Shown: positions 1 to 8,670 of the stretch, in pieces
Numbering within the stretch: the first letter of the stretch is position 1
How the letters are laid out: the number at the start of each line of letters is the position of its first letter
NCBI GenBank assembly: GCA_001931875.2
Contig: MSJH02000751.1
Span: forward strand, 1-24,560
Direction of reading: 5' to 3'
Origin: Byssochlamys sp. IMV 00236
Taxonomy: Eukaryota > Ascomycota > Eurotiomycetes > Eurotiales > Thermoascaceae
Length of the DNA: 24,560 nucleotides
Program-made: the position numbers and the translations under genes
Notes under the pieces: generated by a model
Databases searched by the model: none
Told to the model about the DNA's origin: nothing
The model's input: the letters and a program-made list of their open reading frames with translations, nothing else

Positions 1-42
1 GATAAATATACATTCTTTTCCAGTTTTCTTGTATAAACGTAA

Positions 43-507
43 CTACCATACGGCTGAGTCCCAGACTTTGCAATGCTTACGAGGTATTCCCAATATCATG
101 CTCTTCAGAGATTTAAAAAAGTCTTGGATAAAAGGATCGTTTGCTAAACCCCCTTTGTCAGGGTGAATCAAGTTGTAAACAGAAGCTAAACCAGAATGTA
201 TCCCGTTCAAATGAGAACGGGAGAAGCGTTGTAAGGAAGTGAGATAGCGCACGCTGTCTTGAGTATTTGCTGTCAAAGGGTCAATATCCTGGGTGTAGCG
301 CCATTTTACCCAATTCTTCCAACATTCATTATAAGCTCGCTGCGAAGACAAACGGCTCCTTTGTCTTAAAACGTTTACCACTTCAGGTGACAACCTCTTC
401 TTCTTTCGGCAGTAATCGATAACCTTCATGCGATCAGTGATGTCGAGCCATGTTTGTGATGTTTCTGGTATTTGTGTATAAGAACAGTAGGAGTCAATAG
501 CTAACAA
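43..507 (-). pseudogene. Tyrosine recombinase fragment (DIRS/Crypton-like), core-binding domain only
   Basis: This open frame resembles the N-terminal SAM-like (core-binding) domain of eukaryotic tyrosine recombinases carried by DIRS-type retrotransposons and Cryptons. The segment around SSQRAYNECWKNWVKW, followed by SRSHLNGIHSGLASVYNLIH, has the usual helical pattern of that domain. The frame opens with TTG rather than ATG (the first ATG is 27 codons in) and ends at a TAG at 43-45. The catalytic half (R...HxxR...Y) is absent from the window. This is best read as a decayed or truncated element copy; the rest, if any, lies beyond the left edge. The family assignment is from recall of the domain pattern. 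Whether it is DIRS or Crypton cannot be decided here. Confidence 0.55.
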
Positions 508-729
508 TTACTATTGTTTATTCAAAATTGAGAGAAGAACTAATAAATGAGGGTACGACCTGAATATAAATGAGAGGTGACGACTGTAAATGTCTGACGT
601 CGTCTATTAGCTGAGAATGAATAAATAGAGAATTAAGAGATGTGTGATCTATGTAAACACGACAATGTTGTAGCTTCGGTAACATTATTGGATTCCTCTT
701 GGTCAGTGGTAGGATCATCGGTTATCACT

Positions 730-920
730 GACATTATTTATGCTTGTATTATTGTTATGCTAGTAGCTACTATAGTTGACGTGGTCTGATATGAATCATT
801 ATAATAACTCGAGTATAATCCTACAGTAGAGCATACATTCTACTTTACATTTCTCTATCTCATCTGATAAGAATAATAACAACTATAGTAGCTACTAACA
901 CGGCATTGATAAATAATGAC
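730..920. repeat. Imperfect inverted repeat, about 190 bp end to end
   Basis: An 18-bp perfect inverted pair (TAGTAGCTACTATAGTTG at 761-778 against 880-897) is continued outwards by a second matching pair, CATTATTTAT at 732-741 against 911-920 read in reverse. The loop between the inner arms is about 101 nt. The left arm has 19 nt between its two blocks and the right arm about 13. No coding sequence lies inside. It could be a MITE-like remnant or a long hairpin. No clear target-site duplication was seen. Confidence 0.5.
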
Positions 921-1466
921 ATTGACCACATTTATCATACTGACAACATTAATATTCCCTATAAAACTTTCACTCAAACCTAATTTAATAATATTTAGCT
1001 CCTCTTTTTATAAAGAATCTAACTCGCAAGTTATCGACTCAATAGCCTTTTTTCAATAACAAAACTGAATACAACAATTCTATCTACTTATATTTTCTAA
1101 TTTCTGAGCCATAAACTACTTTATTCATCGACAATATCAAAAGGATCAAAAAAGTACTCTAAAAAAGTACATTAAAAGGTACCTTATGACATTTTTGGAA
1201 TGCATCATCGCAATAAGAGTACCTCAAAAGCAACCAAAGCTAAAACATATTATTTACTATTATATATATTCGCATTCTTATATTGAGATGCGCCTAATTA
1301 AGAGTGCATGCATTCAACATTTTCTTGTCAGCAGTGCAATGAATATTTCAATAAAAAGATGAACACTGAGGAAAAGCGTAGTCCTGATAAAGATGTAAAC
1401 AATCTTTAGCCAATCAGTAACGATAACCGTAAGGAGAAAGTCTAAATCCGAACATCACGCGATATG

Positions 1467-1483
1467 CACGTGACTTTCACGTG
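1467..1483. promoter_or_regulatory. Two CACGTGAC boxes 11 bp apart upstream of the tRNA gene
   Basis: CACGTG occurs at 1467-1472 and again at 1478-1483, each followed by AC, so the two sites lie one helical turn apart on the same face. CACGTG is the E-box bound by bHLH factors, and on the opposite strand GTCACGTG fits the fungal Cbf1 site. The boxes lie 50-65 bp upstream of the tRNA-Gln gene. No protein-coding start lies near. Function is inferred only. Confidence 0.35.
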
Positions 1484-1532
1484 ACAATAATAATGATATA
1501 TATAAATTTTAGCATGCAACCAATCAAAGCGT

Positions 1533-1604
1533 GGTTCCATGGTGTAATGGTTATCATATCGGTCTTTGAATCCGGTGATCCGAGTTCGATTCTCGGTGGG
1601 ACCT
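1533..1604 (+). tRNA. tRNA-Gln (anticodon TTG)
   Basis: A complete 72-nt cloverleaf is visible. The acceptor stem is GGTTCCA paired with TGGGACC (one G-U), with T as discriminator base. The D-arm/A-box region is TGGTGTAATGG. The anticodon loop CTTTGAA (1564-1570) carries TTG at 1566-1568. The T arm is CCGAG/CTCGG around TTCGATT, which also serves as the B-box. The anticodon stem TCGGT/TCCGG has a T-T mismatch next to the loop and one G-U. There is no intron. The sequence is very close to eukaryotic tRNA-Gln in general, and this gene decodes CAA. Confidence 0.97.
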
Positions 1605-1606
1605 CG

Positions 1607-1611
1607 TTTTT
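1607..1611 (+). terminator. RNA polymerase III terminator
   Basis: A TTTTT run begins 2 nt after the discriminator base of the tRNA, as expected for Pol III termination. Confidence 0.85.
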
Positions 1612-1922
1612 GACCTTTTATTTTTCGACGGGGTGCGCGTAGTAATTTGGCAGAACTGATAGAAATGTTTAATTTTTGTATTGTAGCGAACCAGTTCAAC
1701 AAAATTACACTATATCAAGTGATATAGAGGAATCTGACATGAGTCGCCTTCCGACTCATGTTGATGTAACTCTAACGACGTTGAAAATGGCAACTCTGTA
1801 TCACTCAACCCTGACAACCTTAGTTGTTAAATTAACTTTAGTTGATTTATCAACTAAGGTTAGCTTATCAACAGCAGTTGATTTTAAGAAAAGGAAACGC
1901 CAAAAAAAAAAAAAAAAAAAAA
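1612..1922. repeat. Small hairpins and an A21 tract downstream of the tRNA
   Basis: A 10-bp stem with a 5-nt loop sits at 1737-1761 (ACATGAGTCG / CGACTCATGT). An 11-bp inverted pair, AACCTTAGTTG / CAACTAAGGTT, lies at 1816-1826 and 1851-1861, with a nested TTAGTTGA/TCAACTAA pair. An uninterrupted run of 21 A residues occupies 1902-1922. A plus-strand frame runs through all of this, but it encodes poly-lysine across the A tract and looks spurious. The A tract directly before the repeat array could be the tail of an inserted retroposed sequence. Confidence 0.5.
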
Positions 1923-2736
1923 CAATCAATTCACCTCTTATTTTTATTTTATCTTTTACAATAAACAGGCAACCTTTTGGTTATAAAAGTTCCTGATCTC
2001 TTTTCTTTACTTTTCTTTCTTTACTTCTTATAACAAAGTCTGATCAACTCTACAAGATCTGGTGGTCACTTTGAACACATTTATCTTATAACACAAGAAA
2101 AACTCTCTTAACAACATCACTTCACTCTACAAGGGTAGAAAAATAACATTGATTTCCGAAACTTTTCGGAAATATGAAAATTCTCGGATCAAGACCTTTT
2201 TCGGTAAAGTGTATGAAATTTATGCAAGATGTATTATGAAAAGTATAAAATGATGAACTCCTTTGTTGAAAATAAAAATCATTGAATTATTACCAAGATA
2301 ATCAATCAATCAACTTCCCTTTTCTTCTTTATAAACAGGATCAAACTTTTGTCTTAAAGTTTTCTGATCTTTTCTTCTCTTCTTTTTATCTTTTACTTTA
2401 CTTTATACTTTTCAGTTTGATCAACTTTAAAAGATCTGGTGGTCACGTCAAGCACCTAAACTTAGAAATCTTAAGAAAGCTTTCTATATTAACAACAACC
2501 CCTACAAACCATAAGAAAAATTACAGTATCAATCCATACCTTATCCCCTTCTCTTTGAAATAAATCTCTTCTATTCATTAAAGAGCATCCTTATTTTTCT
2601 TTCCTACTGTACTTAGCATTACTTATAAAAATGCTACATCACTTGTATTTTTATAACTCTACTTTTACTTATCGAAAACTTTATACTTGATAACAAATCT
2701 TTGTTTGACCTTTACAAGAAAAGATCTGGTGGTCAC
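1921..2736 (+). repeat. Three diverged direct repeats, each ending in AAGATCTGGTGGTCAC
   Basis: The same 16-bp word ends three related units at 2054-2069, 2431-2446 and 2721-2736. The spacings are 377 and 290 bp. The first two units align over about 150 bp: an AATCAATYCA-like start, ATAAACAGG, TTAAAAGT, CTGATCT, a long T/C-rich tract, then TGATCAACT and the word. The third unit is more diverged but shares ACTTTATACTT, TTTGA.C and ACAAGA before the word. The sequence before the word is strongly AT- and pyrimidine-rich. No reading frame is shared between the units, so they are not coding repeats. No known RNA family was recognised. Confidence 0.75.
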
Positions 2737-3349
2737 AAGTTTTTGGCCTCAATAGCCTTTGAATTCGCTCTATCTGCTCATCCTATCACAAGGAGATTAG
2801 CCTAAATCTTTTAATCGATGATCAAGAACTAACCCAAAACATAAAATTTACAGTAGCTTTTTTGCAAATCGTTAAAAACTTATCATGATTGTTAATAAAA
2901 ACCATTTATAAAGAAATTTCTTATTCTTTTTGAAAATATAGAGGCAAACAATTCTATTTGTTTGATAATTAGTTCTTTGCATAAATCCAATTGATGAAAA
3001 CAAATACGATTGATTCTTTATTGGGTCTCTTTTAATTGTTTTTATTGCAAATCAGATCACTACGACTGCTAAAAGTAGAAATGGTGCCTTAAAAATGTAA
3101 ATCCACATTGTGAATAAAATTCATTAAACGCGTCATCCGTTCATATTCTCTGATGCGGAATATATCATGTGTATGTTTAAATTAAGATTATATGCTTGCT
3201 TATTTTAAAAACAAGGGTCTGTAGATTCCCGTCTCATAAAACCGAATAAGAAAAAGTACTTTTGTACATGCAAAATGCTTATAAATCCAGCCATCATGCA
3301 AAGTATTGTGCGTTTGTTTATACATGAATATGTTTATTAAAAGTATATA
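2737..3349. other. AT-rich intergenic region, no gene seen
   Basis: No coding sequence or RNA gene was recognised. Near the right end, AATAAA on the minus strand (plus-strand TTTATT at 3333-3338) is a plausible polyadenylation signal for the PEX11 gene. Confidence 0.5.
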
Positions 3350-4265
3350 TTAAGCATTCACTTTTTTCCATTGAGTGTTCATTGCCAAGAAAGAGGTAGT
3401 CATACTATGAATAATGAAGTTAATAAATAGCTGCATTGAACCCTTGCAATGACTTACCCAGCTAAACCAACAATTCCTTCATCGGCTTTAAGGTAGCCTA
3501 ATCCAGCAAGGGGGATAATCATGTCTACAGCATCCTGAATAAACTGGTATCTAGTGTTGTATTTATCCCTAATTTTTCAAAGAAAAAAGAATAAGTATGA
3601 ATGTATATAATAGCCATTTTTCATTCATTCAGCTTACTTGGCAAGAACCTTCTCCTGAGTCTTCAGCTCTACTGTTTGTGATTCTGTCTTTTCTGAAGAG
3701 TTGACAAGAGCCTTACGTGTCTTTTCAAGCATATGTTCACGAATGCTCAATTGTCTAAATTTATACAGACCTGAAAGCAAAGAGGCCGCAAGAGCGATCA
3801 ACCAGCATCGTTGACCGAATTCAGTGATTTGCTTAATATTAGAAGGCTTATAAAAGTTGATGGAGTTTGCCTATAGATTGTGTGTACATACGTAAGCAAA
3901 AAGAATTACAAACTGATAACAGACAAACTTACCAACACGAGGGCTTCACTCATATAGTAGAAGAACATACCGGCTTGCTTTAATACAGCAGTATAGCGCA
4001 AAACTTCGTCAGAAAGACCCAAGCTCTTGACACCGACTTGAGCAAACTCGACAGGCTTAAAAAGACGGAAGAACTTTCGGCCATTACCAAGATGAGTCTT
4101 TAGGTCAGCCCATCGCTGAATTGTCTCCTTGGGTGCACCGTTGCGGAATAAATAGTACGCATAAAAGCGAGCAAAGTATTGGACAAAACGGCAGAGTTTT
4201 TCTCTACCTACAGTGGTAGCCATATAACGATTGAAAGCGTCAACATGCGCGTGAGTAAGGACCAT
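3350..4265 (-). CDS. PEX11: Peroxisomal membrane protein Pex11 (peroxisome division)
   Basis: Four exons in transcription order (4265-3933, 3870-3638, 3568-3458, 3404-3350) join in frame to a 243-residue protein, the normal Pex11 size. Introns are 62, 69 and 53 nt with GTAAGT/GTAAGC donors. The N-terminal half has the family features: an initial helix, GREKLCRFVQYFARFYAYYL, a later GNGRKFFRLFKPVEF, and the RYTAVLKQAGMFFYYMSEAL stretch. The C-terminus reads IPLAGLGYLKADEGIVGLAG followed by a short last exon, MTTSFLAMNTQWKKVNA, typical of the Pex11 tail. Pex11 remodels and elongates the peroxisomal membrane before division. The start ATG lies just downstream of a CT-rich tract (minus strand). 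Ignoring the last intron would end the protein at a stop formed by the GTAAGT donor. Confidence is high. Confidence 0.93.
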
Positions 4266-4652
4266 GGTTAGAGTTTAAGAAAAAGAGAAAAAAAGAGAGA
4301 GAGAAAGAAGTACGTAAAAAGTCGAATGCTCATGAAAACAAAAAGATAGAGGGGGTGCAAGAGGATATCACATGAAATCGTGACAGCTCTTTCCTTTTCC
4401 TTTCAATCTAATGACTAAGATTGCACTTTCGTGTGATATTTTTGATGAAGTCTCTCTTTTTGTTTCTCTCTCTTTCTTTTCTTCATATGGTGCTGATATA
4501 TGTGGCCTAACCGAAGTCAATTCCTATTCTTATTACTTATTCAAAGCTTATAGAAATCTTTCCCTTCTTTTTTTTAAGATGTTCAGTAAAATATATATAA
4601 AGTATATTACACTATGACAAGGTTAAATAAGGTGTGGTATAAATAAATATCA
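4266..4652. other. Intergenic region with the PEX11 promoter
   Basis: This region lies between two minus-strand genes. A purine-rich run on the plus strand (about 4279-4310) gives a CT-rich tract immediately upstream of the PEX11 ATG, a common feature of filamentous-fungal core promoters. A plus-strand frame at 4411-4617 has no recognisable features and is not called. Confidence 0.4.
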
Positions 4653-5149
4653 TCAAGAAAAGCTGACGAATTTAGGATCCAATGGTAATCCCGTTTCAGG
4701 ATCAATATTCTGAGAGAAAGAATGAGCCAATGTATACTATAGATACTTTGTAACTTACATTCTTTTTTAATAGTCTTTGCTGTCGAATAAGTCGAGCTTG
4801 ATCAAACGAAACTTTTTGCTTTCTCATAATTTTCAATATCTCTTCCTTATCCTTTAAACCGGCTCTTTGGTCTTCTTCATCCAAATTGGTTGTTAAATCA
4901 AATTGAGAACTTGTTAAACCGTCCTCAATATCTGTCTCAAAGGAACCTTCATTGGTGGGTAATAAGTGATATCCTAAAAGACGGTTGGTTTTATCTGCAA
5001 TGATTGAACCAAAGTGAAGAATATGAGCTCGATAAAACCAACATACTATAATGATGATAATAATGAGTTGAATTAAAAAAGAGAGGAGGTTAGATGATGA
5101 TAGACTTACTTGCAATTAGTAATAGAAAAAGGGCTAAATATATCAACAT
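4653..5149 (-). CDS. Small membrane-anchored UPF0357/DUF2015 family protein
   Basis: Three exons (5149-5110, 5045-4759, 4709-4653) give 127 residues, close to the size of the yeast member YCL012C. The first exon plus the start of the second encode a signal-anchor-like segment (MLIYLALFLLLIA then ICWFYRAHI). The conserved family core follows: EEDQRAGLKDKEEILKIMRK, then FDQARLIRQQ, ending IDPETGLPLDPKFVSFS. Fungal DUF2015 proteins end with a very similar DPKxVxFS. Introns are 64 and 49 nt. Reading straight through the first intron would give a longer, artificial N-terminus. The biochemical role of the family is unknown. The protein is predicted to sit in a membrane with its charged C-terminal part on one side. 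Confidence 0.88.
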
Positions 5150-5355
5150 TCTTTCTTCGTTATTTAGAGTTTAATAGAAGGGAGAAAAAAGAAAAAAAAA
5201 AAAAAATAGAGAGCAAGCTCAGCTCTTTCTCTTTCCTCTTTCTCCGTTTCATGTCGTTATTGCCCTGCGTATAAACCACGTGATCTATTTTTCAATAAAA
5301 TTACATCATGGAATAATTATAAGTGAGCTATTTTTTTCTTATTCTCTTTAATATA
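5150..5355. promoter_or_regulatory. Divergent promoter region with an E-box
   Basis: This 206-bp spacer separates the minus-strand DUF2015 gene from the plus-strand stress-protein gene. It holds an A-rich run, a CT-rich tract at about 5221-5245 and one palindromic CACGTG at 5277-5282. Either or both genes may use these elements. This is inferred from position only. Confidence 0.4.
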
Positions 5356-5962
5356 ATGGATTTTCGTATTGTTGTTGCAGTTGATGGGTCAAACGGATCA
5401 AAAAAAGCGATAGAATATGCAGCGGATCTATATTCACGATGTGCGTGCTCATGCAAGATTGAAATTCTTTATTGTGTTGGTATTAATCCTCCTAAGGGGA
5501 CTACTGCCTTACATTTATTGTAAGTTTATGATAAAAAAAGAAGGAAATACACATTTACAACCTTTAAGGAGTGGCTTGGATCGCATTAATAACATTGAAA
5601 TAAAACAAGAAGCCATGGAGGAAGTGGCTGAATTAAAAAAGTTCATCACACAATTTAATATAAAGGCAAGTTTTTTCATAAATGAAGGGGGAGTAATTAA
5701 TAACAATAAAATAGAATATTGAATTTATCACAAAGGAAGGATCATCTCATGTAGGAAGTATTATCGAAGAATATATTAATCAAAATCCACCCAATATGTT
5801 AGTATTAGGATCTTCCAACAAAGAAGGGCTTGAAAAGTAAGTAGTTATAGTAATATTATATGGTTGCTAAGGGCTTTTTTTTTTAGATTCATTTTGGGCT
5901 CAGTTAGTGATTACTGTCTACATCATTGTCAGTGTCCTGTTACGATTATTAAGAGCAAGTGA
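5356..5962 (+). CDS. Universal stress protein (UspA-fold) family protein
   Basis: Four exons (5356-5519, 5569-5665, 5715-5836, 5887-5962) join to 152 residues, a single complete USP domain. It begins MDFRIVVAVDGSNGSKKAIEYA, the typical first strand and helix. The middle has an acidic helix (QEAMEEVAELKKFI). It ends with VLGSSNKEGLEKFILGSVSDYCLHHCQCPVTIIK. USP proteins bind nucleotides through G-x2-G-x9-G(S/T). Here the second glycine is replaced by asparagine, so ATP binding may be weakened. Introns are only 49, 49 and 50 nt. The second starts with GC (GCAAGT) instead of GT. I chose the ATG at 5356 because no earlier in-frame ATG exists and the USP strand begins directly there. The cellular role cannot be told from sequence. 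Confidence 0.88.
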
Positions 5963-6116
5963 GCTCTGGTTGCAGTTACACATTATATTTCTAAAAATAT
6001 AAGGGTTTTTATCCTAAAATGGAGCGTCCAGACTTTGTTTTGAAACCCGGCGTAAAAGTTATAATAATAGAAATTTTTGTTTTTCTTTCTTCTTTACATC
6101 TTTTTCACACAAAAGA

Positions 6117-7428
6117 ATGACTAAATTGACATCTTCATCAATAACAAATCAATCAAGGATGAAGAGTTGGATCAGTCTTCCTGTCATTGTTCTATTCTTT
6201 GTTGTATTCTTTTTCATCTCTTCTTTAAGGATTAAAATAATTTATACTACAACTACTATTACTACAACAACATCAACAACACCACCAACAGGAGATGAAC
6301 AAGGTACATAATGCGGTTTATTACCTATTATATATATATATATATATGTATGTATATATTGATCATCTTATAGTCTTGTTGGAAAACAAAGAGGCTGAGC
6401 CGCTTGTTAAACATGTTACAAAACCTTATCCCAAGCCAAATTCTTATCCATTCACGATTGTTACAGCATCAAGTGCAAATCATCTCTGTTCATTAGAAAA
6501 CTTTTTATATTCTTTATATGATTTACGTTCACAATTCAAGCCAAGTGAATTTCCCCGTATTGTTGTTTATAATATCGGAATGAACAGAACTCAACTACCT
6601 ATCCTTGATCAGTTTGTCGAAACTGGTCTTGTAGATGATCTCGTCACGTTTGATTATTTCAAATACCCACGCTTTTGGGATGTTGCTATCAACGCTGGTG
6701 AATATGCCTGGAAGACTGGTATTGTGCATGAAGCAAGCGAGAGATATGCTGAGAATGGTATCCTTGTGTGGCTGGATGCTGGCAATATTGTCACACCTGA
6801 ATTCATTAAATCAATTCCGACAGTCATTCGCAAAGGCGGGGGGTTCTGGTCACCCAGATCATCTAAGGCTATGAAGGACTGGACTCATCCTGGTATGTAT
6901 GAATACTTCAACGCAGACCCGAAAGCCTATGCACGTAATGGAAACTGTAATGGTGCTGCTATTGGCTTTGATGTGTCTAATAAGAATGTGATGAAGCAAC
7001 TGATTGAGCCCTGGTATCAATGTGGACTAGATAAGAACTGTATTGCTCCACCTGGTTCTTCAAGAGAAAATCATAGACAGGATCAAGCTGCTCTTACATT
7101 TTTAGCCTACAGGGCTGGTTTTAGCTGTATGAAGTCACCTAATTACTATAAGTTACAGACTCATAGAGACCACTCTTGTCGATCCGAATTAATGGCATTG
7201 GATCTTCAGGAGAAACTGAATCATCCTAGTTCTATAGGTAAGTGTTTTCTTTTTATTGATATTGTTACAATGGCCTTAACCAATGCTTTTATAGATTACC
7301 CCAAATGGTATGGAAGCAATACTCTACAATTATATCATCATCCTGAATGGAGATATCCAGAAGACAAAGTACCCGAGCAACTAAAAAGGATATTGAACCC
7401 ACCATCAACAGACCAATTAGTTGCTTAG
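6117..7428 (+). CDS. Type II membrane glycosyltransferase-like protein
   Basis: Three exons (6117-6303, 6374-7237, 7295-7428) give 394 residues. A basic N-terminus is followed by a membrane anchor (about residues 18-36, ISLPVIVLFFVVFFFIS) and a Thr-rich stem. The luminal domain opens with YPFTIVTASSANHLCSLENFLYSL in the style of GT-A nucleotide-sugar folds. It carries WLDAGN at about residue 197, where the aspartate could be part of a DxD-like metal site, then NCNGAAIGFDV, and NHRQDQAALTFLAY near the end of the core. That layout (anchor, stem, GT-A-like domain) suggests a Golgi or ER enzyme. I do not know a substrate, and the exact family is not certain. Intron 1 contains a (TA)n/(GTAT)n microsatellite. 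Intron 2 is 57 nt, a multiple of three, and has no in-frame stop. Confidence 0.75.
6329..6360. repeat. TA/GTAT microsatellite inside an intron
   Basis: A TA dinucleotide run from 6329 continues into GTAT-type units. It lies wholly within intron 1 of the glycosyltransferase-like gene. Confidence 0.8.
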
Positions 7429-7546
7429 TAGCATCATATATCTTGTAAATAAACAAACATTTAAATGGCAGATACAAATTCATCTTCCGCCTGTAGCTTT
7501 TCTCTTCTGTTTATGCGCAGTTACTTTTTATTATTTTCTTTCCTAC

Positions 7547-8670
7547 ATGTCAACTGCCACTGTTCGTAAAAGTACAAGAATAGCTAAAAAGGTTACAATT
7601 AGTTATAAAGAGAAAAAGATTTCCAAACCAAAGAGGAAGCAGTAATGATCCAAGAGTGTGTTTGAATGATTTGTATTAATGAATGCTTATGCAGGATTCG
7701 AGCAGCAGCTACCAACAAAAAGCAGAAAATAGATAAATTAACTACTGCTTCTTCTTCTTCTTCTACTACTACTACTACTACTACTACTGTAATCAGTACC
7801 ACTGTTCAAGATGCATTCAAGGTTAATATCTCTAAAGTGTCTTTAATCAAAATATTCTAATTTTCGTTAGGCCTCTGAGCATACGCAATATGATTTATTG
7901 AGAAAGTTTGAAGTGTCAAAGGCAGTAGAGCATATAAAACTACATGATCCTAAACTAGGTGCTTATCTCACAAAGGAAGTCATTGCCGACTTTAAGCTTC
8001 GACTAGAGAATGCAGATGGATCCAATCCTTTTCGATCATTGACACGATCCATTATATATCAACAAATTCATGGTAAAGCCGCTGCTTCGATCTATAACAA
8101 GTTCTTGAAACTGTTCGATGATACTTTTCCCACACCTAGTCAAGTACTTGCAAAGACAGTAGAAGAATTGAGATCAGCTGGATTATCTGCCCGAAAGGTA
8201 TTGTGCCTCGTAATAGCTTATATGCTCTAATGCTGACATATACTTCATATAGGCGGATTCGATTAGAGATCTCGCAGAAAAGTTTAATAAAAATCTAATT
8301 ACTCCTGAATGTTTTGACAAAATGTCAGATCAGGAAATATCTGCACAATTGTGCACTGTGAAGGGTATTGGTCAGGTACATAATGTCACTGTTTATTTCG
8401 CGCAATGGTTATATTTATAATATTCGATAGTGGACTGCGGATATGTTTTTGATGTTTAATTTGCATCACCCGGATGTCCTTCCGGTTGGCGACTTGGCTA
8501 TTAGAAAAGGAATTGCCAAACATTTTGGGCTGACTATACCATCGGATGCTAAGAAGAACAAGATGTTTCCTACTTTGGAACAAATGGAAGAGTTGACATA
8601 TATTTGGAGACCATATCGCTCGTTATGTTCTTGGTTATTGTGGAGAATATCTGATATCTCGACTGTATAA
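7547..8670 (+). CDS. MAG1: DNA-3-methyladenine glycosylase II (Mag1/AlkA type, HhH-GPD)
   Basis: Five exons (7547-7641, 7695-7821, 7871-8197, 8253-8375, 8431-8670) give 303 residues. The N-terminal 75 residues are basic (RKSTRIAKK, KPKRKQ, KKQKIDK: likely nuclear localisation) and end in a Ser/Thr run encoded by a CTT/CTA microsatellite. The catalytic domain starts around DPKLGAYL. It includes NPFRSLTRSIIYQQIHGKAA and SARKADSIRDLA, then the helix-hairpin-helix VKGIGQWTA across residues 219-227. The catalytic aspartate is expected in PVGDLAIRKG, Asp245. The conserved tail RPYRSLCSWLLWR is present. The enzyme excises alkylated purines in base excision repair. Introns are 49-55 nt. AATAAA overlaps the stop region at 8670-8675. 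Confidence 0.93.

Larger units (their letters stand above)
519..1532. other. Gene-poor AT-rich intergenic region
   Basis: No convincing coding sequence was found on either strand. The stretch contains the inverted repeat at 730-920, a possible diverged copy of the downstream repeat family at about 1011-1050, a KpnI-type palindrome AAGGTACCTT near 1176, and two CACGTG boxes just before the tRNA. Short open frames here lack codon structure, introns or recognisable motifs. Confidence 0.5.

Noticed and set aside
1676..1996. Plus-strand frame of 106 codons downstream of the tRNA
   Set aside because: It starts with TTG, runs through the A21 tract as poly-lysine, and crosses hairpins and the start of the repeat array. 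No protein features were seen.
2282..2563. Plus-strand frame within the second repeat unit
   Set aside because: The frame is not shared by the other two repeat units, as would be expected for a coding repeat.
1921..2736. CRISPR-like array
   Set aside because: The repeated word is 16 bp with spacings of 377 and 290 bp in a eukaryotic genome, and the spacers are themselves related.
4411..4617. Plus-strand 68-codon frame between PEX11 and the DUF2015 gene
   Set aside because: AT-driven composition with no motif. It lies in the promoter/3' region of two well-supported minus-strand genes.
7758..7790. CTT/CTA trinucleotide run as an independent repeat element
   Set aside because: It is in-frame coding sequence for a Ser/Thr linker in the MAG1-type glycosylase, so it is described there.
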